Positions 9,101-18,594 of a DNA stretch of 64,000 nucleotides are shown here, piece by piece (the first letter of the stretch is position 1; every line of letters begins with the position of its first letter). The notes under the pieces were generated by a model that saw only the letters and a program-made list of their open reading frames with translations, did no database searches and was not told the origin of the DNA. Position numbers and translations under genes: made by a program. The stretch covers positions 1 through 64,000 of the forward strand of contig CAMCKH010000007.1 of assembly GCA_945875435.1 (NCBI GenBank). The letters run 5' to 3'. The stretch comes from an uncultured Erysipelotrichaceae bacterium. Lineage in GTDB: Bacteria; Bacillota_I; Bacilli_A; Erysipelotrichales; Erysipelotrichaceae.

Positions 9101-11666
9101 AAATATTTACAGGAACTACTTTATATTGAGTGTTTGCTTTTTCAGGATCGTTATAAGTTACTTTTACAAGTACTGTTTTATTTTCATTAACATTTGGTAA
9201 AGTTTCACCATTAAATAGTTCTTTACTAATTTTTGAGGTGTTTAAATCACTTAATTGTGAAACTACAACTTTATTTTTAACTTCATCAAGTGATACAGAT
9301 TCACCTATATTCTTAACAATATCGCCACCATTTGCCTCTGCTACAAATATCCAAATATCTGGTCCTGTAACATTATGTGGTCCATCTGTTACTTTAAAGT
9401 TAGCAGTATATCTTGTATTAACATCAGCATAACCTGACATATATACTTTTCCGTTTTGAATTTTAAAGCTAATATTAGGTAATATTGCATTCCCTGTTCC
9501 ATCTTCCACAACACTAACATTATTTGCATTAAAAGTCATTGGATTATCAGGATCAGTAATTGGAATTTCTTGGTCTTGAATTACATCTTTTAGACCTGGT
9601 TTAATATCGCTGTTATTAGTTCTCCAAATAACAATATCTCTTTTTGCTATTGAAGGTTCTTGATTAGGTATATAACCTATGAAATAAATCGGAATTGTTT
9701 GTCCTACCCCATCTGTATCATTTGAAGTCGATCCACCACGAGCAATTGCTGGAGCAGTACCAATATATACTTTTTGTTTTGTAAGGGTGTTTTGTAATAA
9801 ACCATTCCCTGTTATGTTAAAAGTGCTAACCCCATTAGCTTGAGGAACAGAAACACTTGAACTTATCGGTCCATTAACACCATTATACATAGAACAATAT
9901 CCAGCATTATTACAAGTTATTTTATCAGAATTCACAACAGGTCTTCCACCCCATAAGTTGCTAGGATTTACAATATCTAAATAGTTTACATTTTTATCAT
10001 CACTAACATTACTATTGTTATTATTATATCGTGCAGGTCCGTTGTCAGCATAGTTACTAAAACCATTGTTTCCATTTTCAACCCACAATTTTTCATTACC
10101 GTTTAAAGCTCTTTTATCGTATCTATTAGCATCAACATTTGTTTTAGCGGTTGCTCTAAGTTGTTTCAATACCTTATTTGTATCAAAATCAGTGCTATCG
10201 TTAACATTATATTTATATACTAAAGCAGTATTGTTGTTTGCCCAAGAAAGACCTATATCATTTCTATTTTCAACTGAAGCATTTTCCCAACTTATATCAT
10301 ATTGATTAATAGTAGGAAGTTCTTTAAAGTTTACTACTACTTCTACATCTTTATAAACCTTAGATTCACTAATTACTCTGACAGTTACACGATTGCCCCA
10401 ACCTGATGTTGGTATATTTCCAATAATTACTTTTCTATATTTATTGTTTATTTCACTTTGTGCTGTTCCACCATCAATAGTTACTTTATTTAATATTTCT
10501 GTTCTTAGTGCATTTTGCTGATCTGTAGTTAATGCACCACCTGGATCTTTTGTGATTTCTCCATTAACAACAACATCTGCAATGTAAGTTTTATACATAT
10601 TAGCAGAAGCTCTAAAGAAATCTGTTACTACACCTTTTCTATCTGTTACACGAAGACCTCTTGAATAAAGACCTTTATCTACATTAGGAGTTCCGTAAGC
10701 TCCATTTGCGTCCACATTATAACCCAAACCAGCGTCATTTCCGTTTTCAGCAATAACTCTTATTGATGCAATACCATCAGCATCTGTAATGTCAGCAATT
10801 TTAGCCCTATCTACATTATCAGGTTGATCATTTGAACCTACTGTTTTAATAAGTGTATTTTTAAATAAGTATATATTTCGCTTGTTAGGAGCAGATGTAG
10901 GTTGGTTTCCTAAGTCGGTATAAGCTACAACCCATCTTCTACTGTTCATATTAGCATCAAACATTGCTATAAAAGGTACAGAATATGGGTTTACACCTTG
11001 ACGAATATCTACGCTTATAGTATAACGATACTTACCCTTTGCCATATAACTCTTATACCAATATCCGATACGAGGCGTCGTATTCGTATCTATTCCGTGA
11101 AATCTTTGAAGTTCCGCAAGATTTGCATCCCCTACAGGATTACCAGATTGCTGGTCAGAAGTAGTTCTGTTTTGTTCATAAAGGTCTTTAAAGTCTACCC
11201 TTAAAGGAGCTTTTACTGTAGCATTATATTTTGTACGCCTTTCGATTTCACTTGGGTATAACCCATAATCACTTCCAGTTAAATTACGTTCCGGCTGATA
11301 TGCACCACCCCTCCACTGTTCACGTTGAATTCTAAGGGTACTTTCAATGATATCTTGGCCTAATCCAAAATTGTGAAAAGGAATACCTGATGCTTGTTCT
11401 GTAGGATTGTACTCCACGACCCAAGTTACTCTTTGACCAGAAACACTAATATTCGTAACTCTTATCCACTTGTTAATTTCGCCAACATCACCATTATCTT
11501 TTGCAATGTGAAATATATGCGTGTTTGAATGAGTTCCACGATTAAAAGCAGCACTCACAACTTTAGGTGCAAAAATGCCTATCACAATAAATAAACTAAA
11601 ACCAAAACATACAATTACTTGATATATCTTTTTAGTCCATAAAACATCTTTAAATCTTTTATCCAT
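6186..11666 (-). CDS. Large secreted surface protein with three 290-residue repeat units
   Basis: 1826 residues. Residues 1-40 form a positively charged start and a long hydrophobic segment ending VVSA-AF, consistent with a signal peptide. Residues 40-850 are a unique region rich in Asn and Asp. Three copies of a domain starting GYVRITLNA and containing VYDVKSGTNRSVIDNLVTL and WKD lie near residues 875, 1167 and 1460, spaced about 292 residues. They are related in layout to the GYVRITFNAGDG repeats of the downstream gene. Between them are LPIKDR and Rib/cadherin-like Ig-type segments. The C-terminus ends PPLLFKVR without LPXTG motif, hydrophobic segment or charged tail, so attachment must be non-covalent or through a partner. 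The start has an AAAGGA ribosome site and follows a possibly phase-variable promoter. Likely role (inference): adhesin or matrix protein. Confidence 0.85.
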   Translation of the reverse strand: MDKRFKDVLWTKKIYQVIVCFGFSLFIVIGIFAPKVVSAAFNRGTHSNTHIFHIAKDNGDVGEINKWIRVTNISVSGQRVTWVVEYNPTEQASGIPFHNFGLGQDIIESTLRIQREQWRGGAYQPERNLTGSDYGLYPSEIERRTKYNATVKAPLRVDFKDLYEQNRTTSDQQSGNPVGDANLAELQRFHGIDTNTTPRIGYWYKSYMAKGKYRYTISVDIRQGVNPYSVPFIAMFDANMNSRRWVVAYTDLGNQPTSAPNKRNIYLFKNTLIKTVGSNDQPDNVDRAKIADITDADGIASIRVIAENGNDAGLGYNVDANGAYGTPNVDKGLYSRGLRVTDRKGVVTDFFRASANMYKTYIADVVVNGEITKDPGGALTTDQQNALRTEILNKVTIDGGTAQSEINNKYRKVIIGNIPTSGWGNRVTVRVISESKVYKDVEVVVNFKELPTINQYDISWENASVENRNDIGLSWANNNTALVYKYNVNDSTDFDTNKVLKQLRATAKTNVDANRYDKRALNGNEKLWVENGNNGFSNYADNGPARYNNNNSNVSDDKNVNYLDIVNPSNLWGGRPVVNSDKITCNNAGYCSMYNGVNGPISSSVSVPQANGVSTFNITGNGLLQNTLTKQKVYIGTAPAIARGGSTSNDTDGVGQTIPIYFIGYIPNQEPSIAKRDIVIWRTNNSDIKPGLKDVIQDQEIPITDPDNPMTFNANNVSVVEDGTGNAILPNISFKIQNGKVYMSGYADVNTRYTANFKVTDGPHNVTGPDIWIFVAEANGGDIVKNIGESVSLDEVKNKVVVSQLSDLNTSKISKELFNGETLPNVNENKTVLVKVTYNDPEKANTQYKVVPVNIFYNVIDRTDNPSAATPQGYVRITLNADATKGRITVNGRDTQTKVYDVKSGTNRSVIDNLVTLTPNTNYSVMTPKWKDASNNDIPQTIVTSQTYNAQFEKNDKELYYTSNVEDIYLWKLNENPDTSNDTYRQMESIRGYILPIKDRNVPATFTEAYFGWNDAVAQKVERDTNNLISFDNDRNIVHLSGHTNANVGAYNRKIVVKDPYHTLKSDAVKVYISDASANPINKNVGEATTEEEIKNAVTINHPSGVSTAVNNVVKTVVYKPDNLNEGSYIAKVKLTNFKGVSKVVDVPVNYSLIDRTTNPSATTPTGYVRITLNAEANKGQLRVGNANVATKVYDVKAGTNRSVIDNLVTLVPNNNYHVATQKWKDSNSQDIPQIINNAGSYTAQFEQKLYVNTNDGNLENIFVWKINENPDTSSDTYRRMESVSTYTLPIKDRVNPTTFNNALFVNQRGVRSDVGSLSLTFDNTQNVVKLTGYANTAPGFNTRSVKVTDQAGNTLTTNSLLVVVFDASANLINKNVGETTTEEEIKAAVNINYGNYTTAGASREVTKEILYKPDNLNEGTYIAKVKLTNFKGMVKVVDVPVNYSLIDKTNEPNSQVTPGYVRITLTAENNKGQLTVNNQNVQTKVYDVKSGTNRSVIDNLVTLTPNANWRVMTQKWKDSNSQDIPNIISDGQNNKTYIAQFEEIDKAPYFESNTGNVNVGNYNDKIVIWKGENITKNLPIKDKDSASIEEGSLYFVDKVRDERSDFADITLAVNTNNQNEQQVTLSGKTNEAVGLYERRIKVKDETHNPNYTGTISINVIDANANKITVPFGTNPTEEAVRNAISINSQGTNLTSEEKEINYNINNNVITNGDKLSVNAELTNTSGQTKTVSVPVEYSYKSIKMDAPRPVRNSSVIKVNSEANGRTIKLYINQGKDNAVVVERVLSGNVVVFDLQTPLRKGDTIKIEMVAQENEIVAPPLLFKVR

Positions 11667-11715
11667 GCTTTTTATTCCTTTCTTTTTAATACACTTAAAA
11701 ATTTAATACAATTAA

Positions 11716-11750
11716 TTTTTAATCCGAAATTATTAAAATCGGATTAAAAA
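11716..11750 (-). other. 5' UTR hairpin of the 1826-residue surface protein
   Basis: Perfect 12-base arms (TTTTTAATCCGA and TCGGATTAAAAA) around an 11-base loop. It lies about 15 bases after the predicted transcription start and about 50 bases before the start codon. The arms begin with T and end with A, which is the reverse of an intrinsic terminator, so it may be a leader-stability or protein-binding element. Confidence 0.55.
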
Positions 11751-11770
11751 ATGGCTAATATCCACCTTAA

Positions 11771-11798
11771 ATTATACTATATATATATATATATTCAA
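11771..11798 (-). promoter_or_regulatory. Promoter with (TA)n spacer upstream of the large surface protein
   Basis: On the minus strand: -35 TTGAAT (11793-11798), a 16-base spacer made of seven AT units plus AG (11777-11792), and -10 TATAAT (11771-11776). The spacer is almost entirely a dinucleotide repeat. Slipped-strand gain or loss of one unit would give 18 or 14 bases, so strength could switch. Confidence 0.7.
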
Positions 11799-12036
11799 TA
11801 GTTTTTAAAAAATTTTTAACTAATTTTTATTATTTTTTTAATAATAAATTTGAATTTCACTTTCTTGTTTTAATCTTCTTTATTTATTTCTTTTTTAACT
11901 AATAAATGTCATAAAAGTTTATAACTAATTGTCATTTTATTATTTCCTTACTTTGTTTAAAACATTGTTATTATTATACCATAAATAGCATTAAAAATCT
12001 TTGTTTTTGAATATTGTCTTTTGTATGCGTTAGTAA
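11799..12036. other. AT-rich spacer, nothing recognised
   Basis: About 240 bases of mostly A and T between the surface-protein promoter and the broken KilA-N gene. I see no open frame with a ribosome site, hairpin terminator or RNA gene. Confidence 0.5.
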
Positions 12037-12482
12037 TTATTGAGATAGTCTGTTAGTTCCATTTTTATAATTTACCACTTGAGTATGTTCTACATCTGCT
12101 AAAATCCATGACGCAAACTCCATAGCAATATCGCTATGAGCATATGTTCCTCCACCTCTACCAACTTTCACAAATAGACCTTTTGCATTAGTGCTGTTGC
12201 CCATCGTTGTGGAGATAATGTAAAAGCATTGCTTCCTGCTTCTTTTAAAAACCCCTCGAATTCGATGGGGTTAAATTCTGGATTATTTAACTTCTCCCAA
12301 ATTCCTAAATATTCAATCGTATTAAAATTTCGCATCCAGTTTGCTACGACAACATTAGGTTCTTCTTTATTTTTATATCTTGCAATATCTGTTAAAGATA
12401 TATAATCATTTTTAAAATCTTCCATATAAACTTCAATACTAAATCCTTTAGCTTCTATTTTTTCTTTTTTTATTTTAGACAT
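12037..12482 (-). pseudogene. KilA-N domain protein, frameshifted
   Basis: The first frame starts at 12482 (after AAGGAG) and encodes a KilA-N N-terminus (SIEVYMEDFKNDYISLTDIA, then ANWMRNFNTIEYLGIWEKLN) but stops at 12168 after 104 residues. Shifting frame near 12190-12200 continues the domain with TNAKGLFVKVGRGGGTYAHS and FASWILADVE to a stop at 12037. That second part is the expected KilA-N core (NA.G...K.GR.GGTYAH.DIA..F..W). The gene is therefore broken by an indel and also lacks the C-terminal extension often seen. KilA-N proteins are phage or plasmid DNA-binding factors, so this is probably a decayed mobile-element remnant. A sequencing error is the alternative. Confidence 0.8.
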
Positions 12483-12569
12483 ATTTTCTCCTTAATTTTC
12501 TTTATGAAAATTCAGATTATATTCACTATTTTTTAGAATGTATAAAAACAAATATTAATATAAACAAAA

Positions 12570-12592
12570 AAACCTATCATAAAAATAGGTTT
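12570..12592 (-). terminator. Intrinsic terminator after the kinase gene
   Basis: AAACCTAT / ATAGGTTT arms with a 7-base loop, followed on the minus strand by a T run. It lies 14 bases after the stop at 12606 and closes the five-gene PTS/MupG operon. Confidence 0.8.
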
Positions 12593-12605
12593 TATATCAG
12601 CACTA

Positions 12606-13502
12606 TTAATCAACTTTTCTTAATTTTTCTAAAGCTAAAATATAAGCTCCTTTTTCAACAATATGTAATGGTGGTTTTAAGATTAAATTTTTAGCTAATT
12701 TTTCTTCAATAAACGGTAGTATAATATCTTTAGCATTAAAAAGACCGCCCACATAAGAAACTGTAAGTTTAGTATCATTATTATTTAAACTATTAATCAT
12801 TAATACAAGTTCATTAGCTGCTTCTTTAAATAAATTTAAAGCATATTCATCATTTTCTTTCGCAAGTTCATAAATAATCTTAGTTATTTTAGCTAGTTTA
12901 GTTCTATCTGTAAACTCATTTCTAGCTATATTTATCAAATCATAATCATTTTCTAAATTTAATTTCTCTTTAAAACGATAATAAAAATTTGTTTTAATAA
13001 GTCTTCCATCTGCCTGCTTACTAAAAATTGATAATGATTTTTTCGCAATATCATAAGAACTACCTTCATCTCCTATAAGATAGCCCCAGCCACCGCTTCT
13101 TTTAATCTCATTATTAATTCTGCTCATCGCAATACTTCCAGTTCCACCAATCACTACAATCCCATCTTCCTTACCTAAAGCACTGGTTAGAGCGATTTCA
13201 ATATCGCTAAATAAAGCATAATTTTTTAAAGGTAGAATTTCTAAAAATAAACTGTCAATATAATTTCTAATTTCGTTATTTTTGCCATAACCCGCAATTC
13301 CTGCTGAAACAAAATATTCAGTTATAGAATTTCTATCAACTAAGATATTAATACCATCAAGTAAGATTTTTTTAATAGTTTCTTTATCTTTTTGCATAAA
13401 ATGAACACTATCTAAAATAACCTTATCAAGATAATTACCATCTTTATCAAAAAGCACAAAACTGCTTTTAGTTCCACCCACATCTATTCCAATAATATTC
13501 AT
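12606..13502 (-). CDS. GlcNAc/MurNAc kinase, BadF/NagK family
   Basis: 298 residues of the BadF/BadG/NagK ATPase family (ASKHA fold), which includes GlcNAc kinases and Clostridium MurK. The phosphate-1 motif is DVGGTKS (7-13), a catalytic-type Asp lies in FSDIEIA (D100), the phosphate-2 motif is IGGTGS (118-123), and a GGWGYLIGDEGSSY segment (137-150) is typical of NagK. It phosphorylates free amino sugars in the cytoplasm. The ATG overlaps the MupG stop by one base (TAATG), so it is translationally coupled and last in the operon. In context it would phosphorylate the GlcNAc released by MupG to GlcNAc-6-P. MurNAc or glucosamine as substrate cannot be excluded from sequence. Confidence 0.82.
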   Translation of the reverse strand: MNIIGIDVGGTKSSFVLFDKDGNYLDKVILDSVHFMQKDKETIKKILLDGINILVDRNSITEYFVSAGIAGYGKNNEIRNYIDSLFLEILPLKNYALFSDIEIALTSALGKEDGIVVIGGTGSIAMSRINNEIKRSGGWGYLIGDEGSSYDIAKKSLSIFSKQADGRLIKTNFYYRFKEKLNLENDYDLINIARNEFTDRTKLAKITKIIYELAKENDEYALNLFKEAANELVLMINSLNNNDTKLTVSYVGGLFNAKDIILPFIEEKLAKNLILKPPLHIVEKGAYILALEKLRKVD

Positions 13503-14596
13503 TATTCACCTGTAATAAAATTGAATTTTTGCCAAGGTTTAATTTCATCTAAAATAAATAACTCTTCTTCTCTAATTCTACCTACGACATTGCTTTTGCC
13601 AGAATTTTCCATATCGATTAAAGCTATTTGAAGTTCACCCGCATAATGACCATAAAGACTGCTTTCAATAATAATATCACCTCTTTTAATCATTTTAGGT
13701 GCATTAAATAATTCAAAGTTGTGTCCTTTATACTTAACTCTGCTTTGAGTAGATCTAATCATATTTCCAGAAAAATCACCACGATTAAAATGTAATTCAT
13801 CTAAAACAATACTTCTTTCAACTTCTTTAAGATTAGGGATAAGTTCCACTTCAAAACTCACAATATCTTTTCTAAGTTTACCAATTTTTCTAAATTCTGC
13901 TTCGCTCGCAAAACAAGAAGAAATAATAATATCATCAACTTTGTTTAAAGCTATTAAATGTTTAACTTGAACATCCGTTGGTAGATAACGATGAACTTCT
14001 AAAGTTATCAAGTTATCACTTACAGGCCAAGGTCCAAAACTATTTAAGGCATTGGTTCCCACAAAAGCTGCGGTTCTAAGTCCATATTTTTTAAAATTAT
14101 CACTACATTTTTTAAAGAAATCTATATTTAAACCTGAATACTTATGAGGATAAAAATTATGACAACCGATTAAATTATAGGTATTTGGTTGGTAGTCCAT
14201 GATAGTATCAATTGTTCTAGTATCGTTACTCATGTTGATTTCGATTTTTAAATTCTCTTTATTATAAGTCATCAACGCTTCTTCTGCCCCAGAAAAACCT
14301 TGATCCAATCTAATACCATCGGCTAGTATTTCTTTAAAAAATGATAGGTCTTGGTAAGAAATTCCTAAGGTGCTAAAAACTCTTGGACTCACATCAACTA
14401 TAACTTCAAAACCTTTATTTCTAGCATATTGATTTATTTCTTTAAAGTCTTTAATAATTTCTGTTTTATCCTTATTAACCGATAATAAACAAGAAAAAAT
14501 TCTACTAAAACCATATTTACTCGCAAGATCAATATAATCTTTAATTTCTTCATTGCTGCTTTTTTCAGGATAAATTGATATTCCTAATTTTCTCAT
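13502..14596 (-). CDS. mupG: MupG-like 6-phospho-N-acetylmuramidase (DUF871 family)
   Basis: 364 residues of the DUF871 family, with the N-terminal MRKLGISIYPEKSS, GFSRIFSCLLSV and QGFSGAEEALMTYN regions typical of it. The family member MupG of Staphylococcus aureus cleaves MurNAc-6-phosphate-beta-1,4-GlcNAc to MurNAc-6-P and GlcNAc; assignment here is by family plus gene context. Residues 1-245 look like a TIM barrel and the last 115 residues form the small C-terminal domain. The start abuts the GH1 stop (TAAATG) and the stop overlaps the kinase start. Its products would feed MurQ (in the next operon) and the downstream kinase. Confidence 0.85.
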   Translation of the reverse strand: MRKLGISIYPEKSSNEEIKDYIDLASKYGFSRIFSCLLSVNKDKTEIIKDFKEINQYARNKGFEVIVDVSPRVFSTLGISYQDLSFFKEILADGIRLDQGFSGAEEALMTYNKENLKIEINMSNDTRTIDTIMDYQPNTYNLIGCHNFYPHKYSGLNIDFFKKCSDNFKKYGLRTAAFVGTNALNSFGPWPVSDNLITLEVHRYLPTDVQVKHLIALNKVDDIIISSCFASEAEFRKIGKLRKDIVSFEVELIPNLKEVERSIVLDELHFNRGDFSGNMIRSTQSRVKYKGHNFELFNAPKMIKRGDIIIESSLYGHYAGELQIALIDMENSGKSNVVGRIREEELFILDEIKPWQKFNFITGE

Positions 14597-16069
<1,473 letters not shown>

Positions 16070-16071
16070 TT

Positions 16072-17418
16072 TTATTCAATATTATTGTTTGTTTCTTCAG
16101 TTAATAACTTGTTGTCGTATAATCTAAAGAATGGATAGTAAATTAATACAGATACAATAATTAGTATTATATTAAGAACTGCAGCTCTCCAGTCAGCACC
16201 AGTCGCAATAAATGCACCGATAGGTCCCGGAAGTGTCCATGGAGCAGAAGCTACTACACGATTTACCAAGTTTAAACTTGTTGCAACCCAAGCGATACTA
16301 GCACATACGATTGGAGTGATAATGAATGGAATAATTAAAATTGGATTTAAAACAATTGGAGCCCCAAATATCATTGGCTCATTAATGTTAAATACCGCAG
16401 GTAAGAAAGCAGTTTTACCTAAAGCCTTACCATAAGCAGATTTAGATCTTAATAAGAATAATAATGCTAAACCAATTGTACAACCACTACCACCAATCAC
16501 AATAAACCATTGATAGAAAGGTTCAGCTGCGATATGAGGGATAGCTTGACCAGCCGCATAAGCAGTTGAGTTATTTTCAAGTAATGTAAGCCACATAGGT
16601 CTTGCAAGTGAACCTACAATAGACCAACCGTGAATACCAAATGACCAGAAGAACATACCAAGTAAGCAGATAATAATAACAGCTGAAAGTGAGTCGGTAC
16701 CTGTTACCAATGGAGCTACAAGTTTACCCATGAATGCATGAACATCAATTCCATACCATAATGTAATAGTTGAAATCACCAATAATACAATTGCAGTTGG
16801 AGTTAATGCTTCAAACGATCTAGCTACTGAAGCAGGAACTTGTGGTGGCATTGAAATTTTGAAATTTGATTTTTGAGTAAAACGGTACACTTCTACCGCA
16901 AAGAATGCAGAAAGAATACCAATGAATAAACCAGCTGAACCTAAGTTTTTAGCTGAAATCAACCAACCACCAGGTAGCGTTCCTAAATAAGCAGAAAGAT
17001 CTGGATTTTCTTTTGCTAAAGCAAGTACTGTTTCACCAGCTTTTGGAACTGTGAATGGTACAATTGTTAATAAATATGCAAGTTCAGATAAAATAGCACC
17101 AGATAAACCGTCTAATTTATATGATTTTGCTAAAGAATAACCAATTCCAAATACCGCATACAATGTCATAATAAACATTGCCATACGATATGGTAATAAT
17201 ATTTTTCCAATATTTGCAGAAATGAATTGTGTAAGTGCCCAGTCTTTTGGTAATTGGTTAGGCATAAATGCAATAACCAAGAACATTGAGCTTACAATAA
17301 TAATCGGAAGAGTTGCAATGATACCATCACGAATAGCTCTTAAATGGCGTTGTTCAGCCAATCTTGCCATAGGTGTTGATAAATGCTCATCCATAAATTG
17401 TGAAATTTTATCAAACAT
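16072..17418 (-). CDS. PTS EIIC, lactose/cellobiose family
   Basis: 448 residues with about ten hydrophobic segments. MFDKISQFMDEHLSTPMARLAEQ and the LRAIRDGI stretch are the hallmark start of CelB/ChbC-type permeases, and NEPMIFGAP near residue 350 is the conserved EIIC motif. I prefer ATG 17418, which has AGGAG eight bases upstream, over the in-frame TTG at 17439. It is the membrane channel that works with the EIIB at 17423-17737 and the EIIA at 20073-20387. Substrate is probably a beta-linked disaccharide; given MupG and MurQ, MurNAc-GlcNAc is a candidate (inference). Confidence 0.9.
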   Translation of the reverse strand: MFDKISQFMDEHLSTPMARLAEQRHLRAIRDGIIATLPIIIVSSMFLVIAFMPNQLPKDWALTQFISANIGKILLPYRMAMFIMTLYAVFGIGYSLAKSYKLDGLSGAILSELAYLLTIVPFTVPKAGETVLALAKENPDLSAYLGTLPGGWLISAKNLGSAGLFIGILSAFFAVEVYRFTQKSNFKISMPPQVPASVARSFEALTPTAIVLLVISTITLWYGIDVHAFMGKLVAPLVTGTDSLSAVIIICLLGMFFWSFGIHGWSIVGSLARPMWLTLLENNSTAYAAGQAIPHIAAEPFYQWFIVIGGSGCTIGLALLFLLRSKSAYGKALGKTAFLPAVFNINEPMIFGAPIVLNPILIIPFIITPIVCASIAWVATSLNLVNRVVASAPWTLPGPIGAFIATGADWRAAVLNIILIIVSVLIYYPFFRLYDNKLLTEETNNNIE

Positions 17419-17422
17419 TTTT

Positions 17423-17737
17423 TTATCTCCTTTGTTCAAATAATGTTTTAGCTTGCGCTAATAATCGTGATCCACCAAGAGGACTATATGCTTGTGGTTG
17501 TATTAACGCACAAGGTACATTTGCCTCTTTCGCAGCTTCCTCTAAATAGCTATATCGATGTCTAATTTGTGGTGCTACCATCGCAACATCCCAACCATTT
17601 TTAACTTCATCGACAAACTCTTGAGTACCAACTGCTAAAACTTCTATTTCAATCCCATTTTTTTTCGCTTCTTCTTTCAAAGCATTGACAGCAATGGTGC
17701 TAGACATTCCTGCCGAACAAACAAATAATACTCTCAC
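17423..17737 (-). CDS. PTS EIIB, lactose/cellobiose family
   Basis: 104 residues, a standard single-domain EIIB. Cys7 in FVCSAGMSS is the phospho-cysteine that accepts phosphate from EIIA and passes it to the sugar; VAPQIRHRY is the family's second conserved block. First gene of the operon eiiB-eiiC-GH1-mupG-kinase. Its stop lies within the ribosome-site region of eiiC. Confidence 0.93.
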   Translation of the reverse strand: MRVLFVCSAGMSSTIAVNALKEEAKKNGIEIEVLAVGTQEFVDEVKNGWDVAMVAPQIRHRYSYLEEAAKEANVPCALIQPQAYSPLGGSRLLAQAKTLFEQRR

Positions 17738-17763
17738 TTTTATCTATGTCCTTTCTTAATGTT

Positions 17764-17792
17764 ATTATAACAAGTCAATTTTGTTTTTGCAA
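17764..17792 (-). promoter_or_regulatory. Promoter of the eiiB-eiiC-GH1-mupG-kinase operon
   Basis: Minus strand: -35 TTGCAA (17787-17792), 17-base spacer, extended -10 TGTTATAAT with the hexamer at 17764-17769. The start of transcription would be near 17757, about 20 bases before the eiiB start codon. The palindrome at 17821-17835 lies about 29 bases upstream of the -35. Confidence 0.7.
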
Positions 17793-17820
17793 TAATATTT
17801 TAAAAAATTTATATTTTTAT

Positions 17821-17835
17821 TGAAATATTATTTCA
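17821..17835. promoter_or_regulatory. 15-bp palindromic operator, copy 1 (putative RpiR-family site)
   Basis: TGAAATATTATTTCA, a perfect inverted repeat with TGAAAT half sites and ATT centre. An identical sequence is at 21332-21346 and a two-mismatch version at 56923-56937. TGAAA-N5-TTTCA-like palindromes are typical of RpiR/MurR/NanR regulators (family knowledge). Its place upstream of the -35 would suit activation or looping more than simple blocking. Confidence 0.7.
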
Positions 17836-17841
17836 AATATT

Positions 17842-18585
17842 TTATTTCATAAATTTCATTTCTTCTTCTTTTTCTTTTTCTAAATAGTGATTTACTATTT
17901 TTAAATCAATATAATCATCAATATCTACTGAATATTTTTCTTCCATAATATAAGCCAATTTTCCATCATTAAAACTTACATCTGAATTAAAGTTTTCAGT
18001 TATTTTTTGAATGTATATCGCTCCATCTACCTTATAAAAATCAGGAAAATCTTGTCTCCTAATCGTACTATTAATATTTAATAGATTTTTAACCGTTCCA
18101 TCTTCATTAATACTTCTCATTAAAATAGGGTGTTGTTTTACTTTAGTAACACTGACTAAACTATCTTGATTGCTATCAATCAACTTAACAATAGCCTCAT
18201 CTATGTGTCTGCCCTTTCTTAAAGGACTGGTATTTTGAGCGAGTAAAACATAGTCATATTCTTCATTTTTATTTGTTTTAAGCCAATTTATCGCATGGAT
18301 AATACAATCTATGGTTTTAGAATTATCTTTTGAAAGCTCATCGGGTCTTAAAAATGGAATTTCTACATTTTTACCATATCTATCGATATAATTTTCCGCA
18401 ACTTTTTTAATTTCTAAGTCGTTGGTAGAAATTATCGCCTTATCAATATACTTTGATGAATCAAGGCAATCTATTGAATAATAAATTAACGGTCTTCCTC
18501 CAACATCAATGATATTCTTTTTTAAAATACCCTTACTTCCACCTCTGGCAGGTATTATTGCTAAAATCTTTTTATTTTTATACAT
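17842..18585 (-). CDS. Acylneuraminate cytidylyltransferase-like protein (NeuA family)
   Basis: 247 residues. The N-terminal IIPARGGSKGI (10-20) is the nucleotide-binding signature of CMP-sialic acid synthetases and related CMP-sugar enzymes, followed by LLAQNTSPLRKGRHIDEA and RRQDFPDFYKVDGAIYI, the usual substrate-side blocks. Start has GGAG six bases upstream. It is the last gene of the murQ operon and no sialic or legionaminic acid synthesis gene is near it. It may activate scavenged sialic acid, since nanA/nanE are elsewhere in the window, or an unknown acidic sugar. The C-terminal EKEKEEEMKFMK tail is not part of the fold. Confidence 0.82.
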   Translation of the reverse strand: MYKNKKILAIIPARGGSKGILKKNIIDVGGRPLIYYSIDCLDSSKYIDKAIISTNDLEIKKVAENYIDRYGKNVEIPFLRPDELSKDNSKTIDCIIHAINWLKTNKNEEYDYVLLAQNTSPLRKGRHIDEAIVKLIDSNQDSLVSVTKVKQHPILMRSINEDGTVKNLLNINSTIRRQDFPDFYKVDGAIYIQKITENFNSDVSFNDGKLAYIMEEKYSVDIDDYIDLKIVNHYLEKEKEEEMKFMK

Positions 18586-18594
18586 TTTTTCTCC

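Noticed and set aside
9238-11204. Plus-strand frames of 64-79 codons
   Set aside because: Antisense shadows of the 1826-residue surface protein gene.
11716-11750. Intrinsic terminator upstream of the surface protein
   Set aside because: Arms begin with T and end with A on both strands, opposite to a terminator, and it lies inside the 5' UTR.
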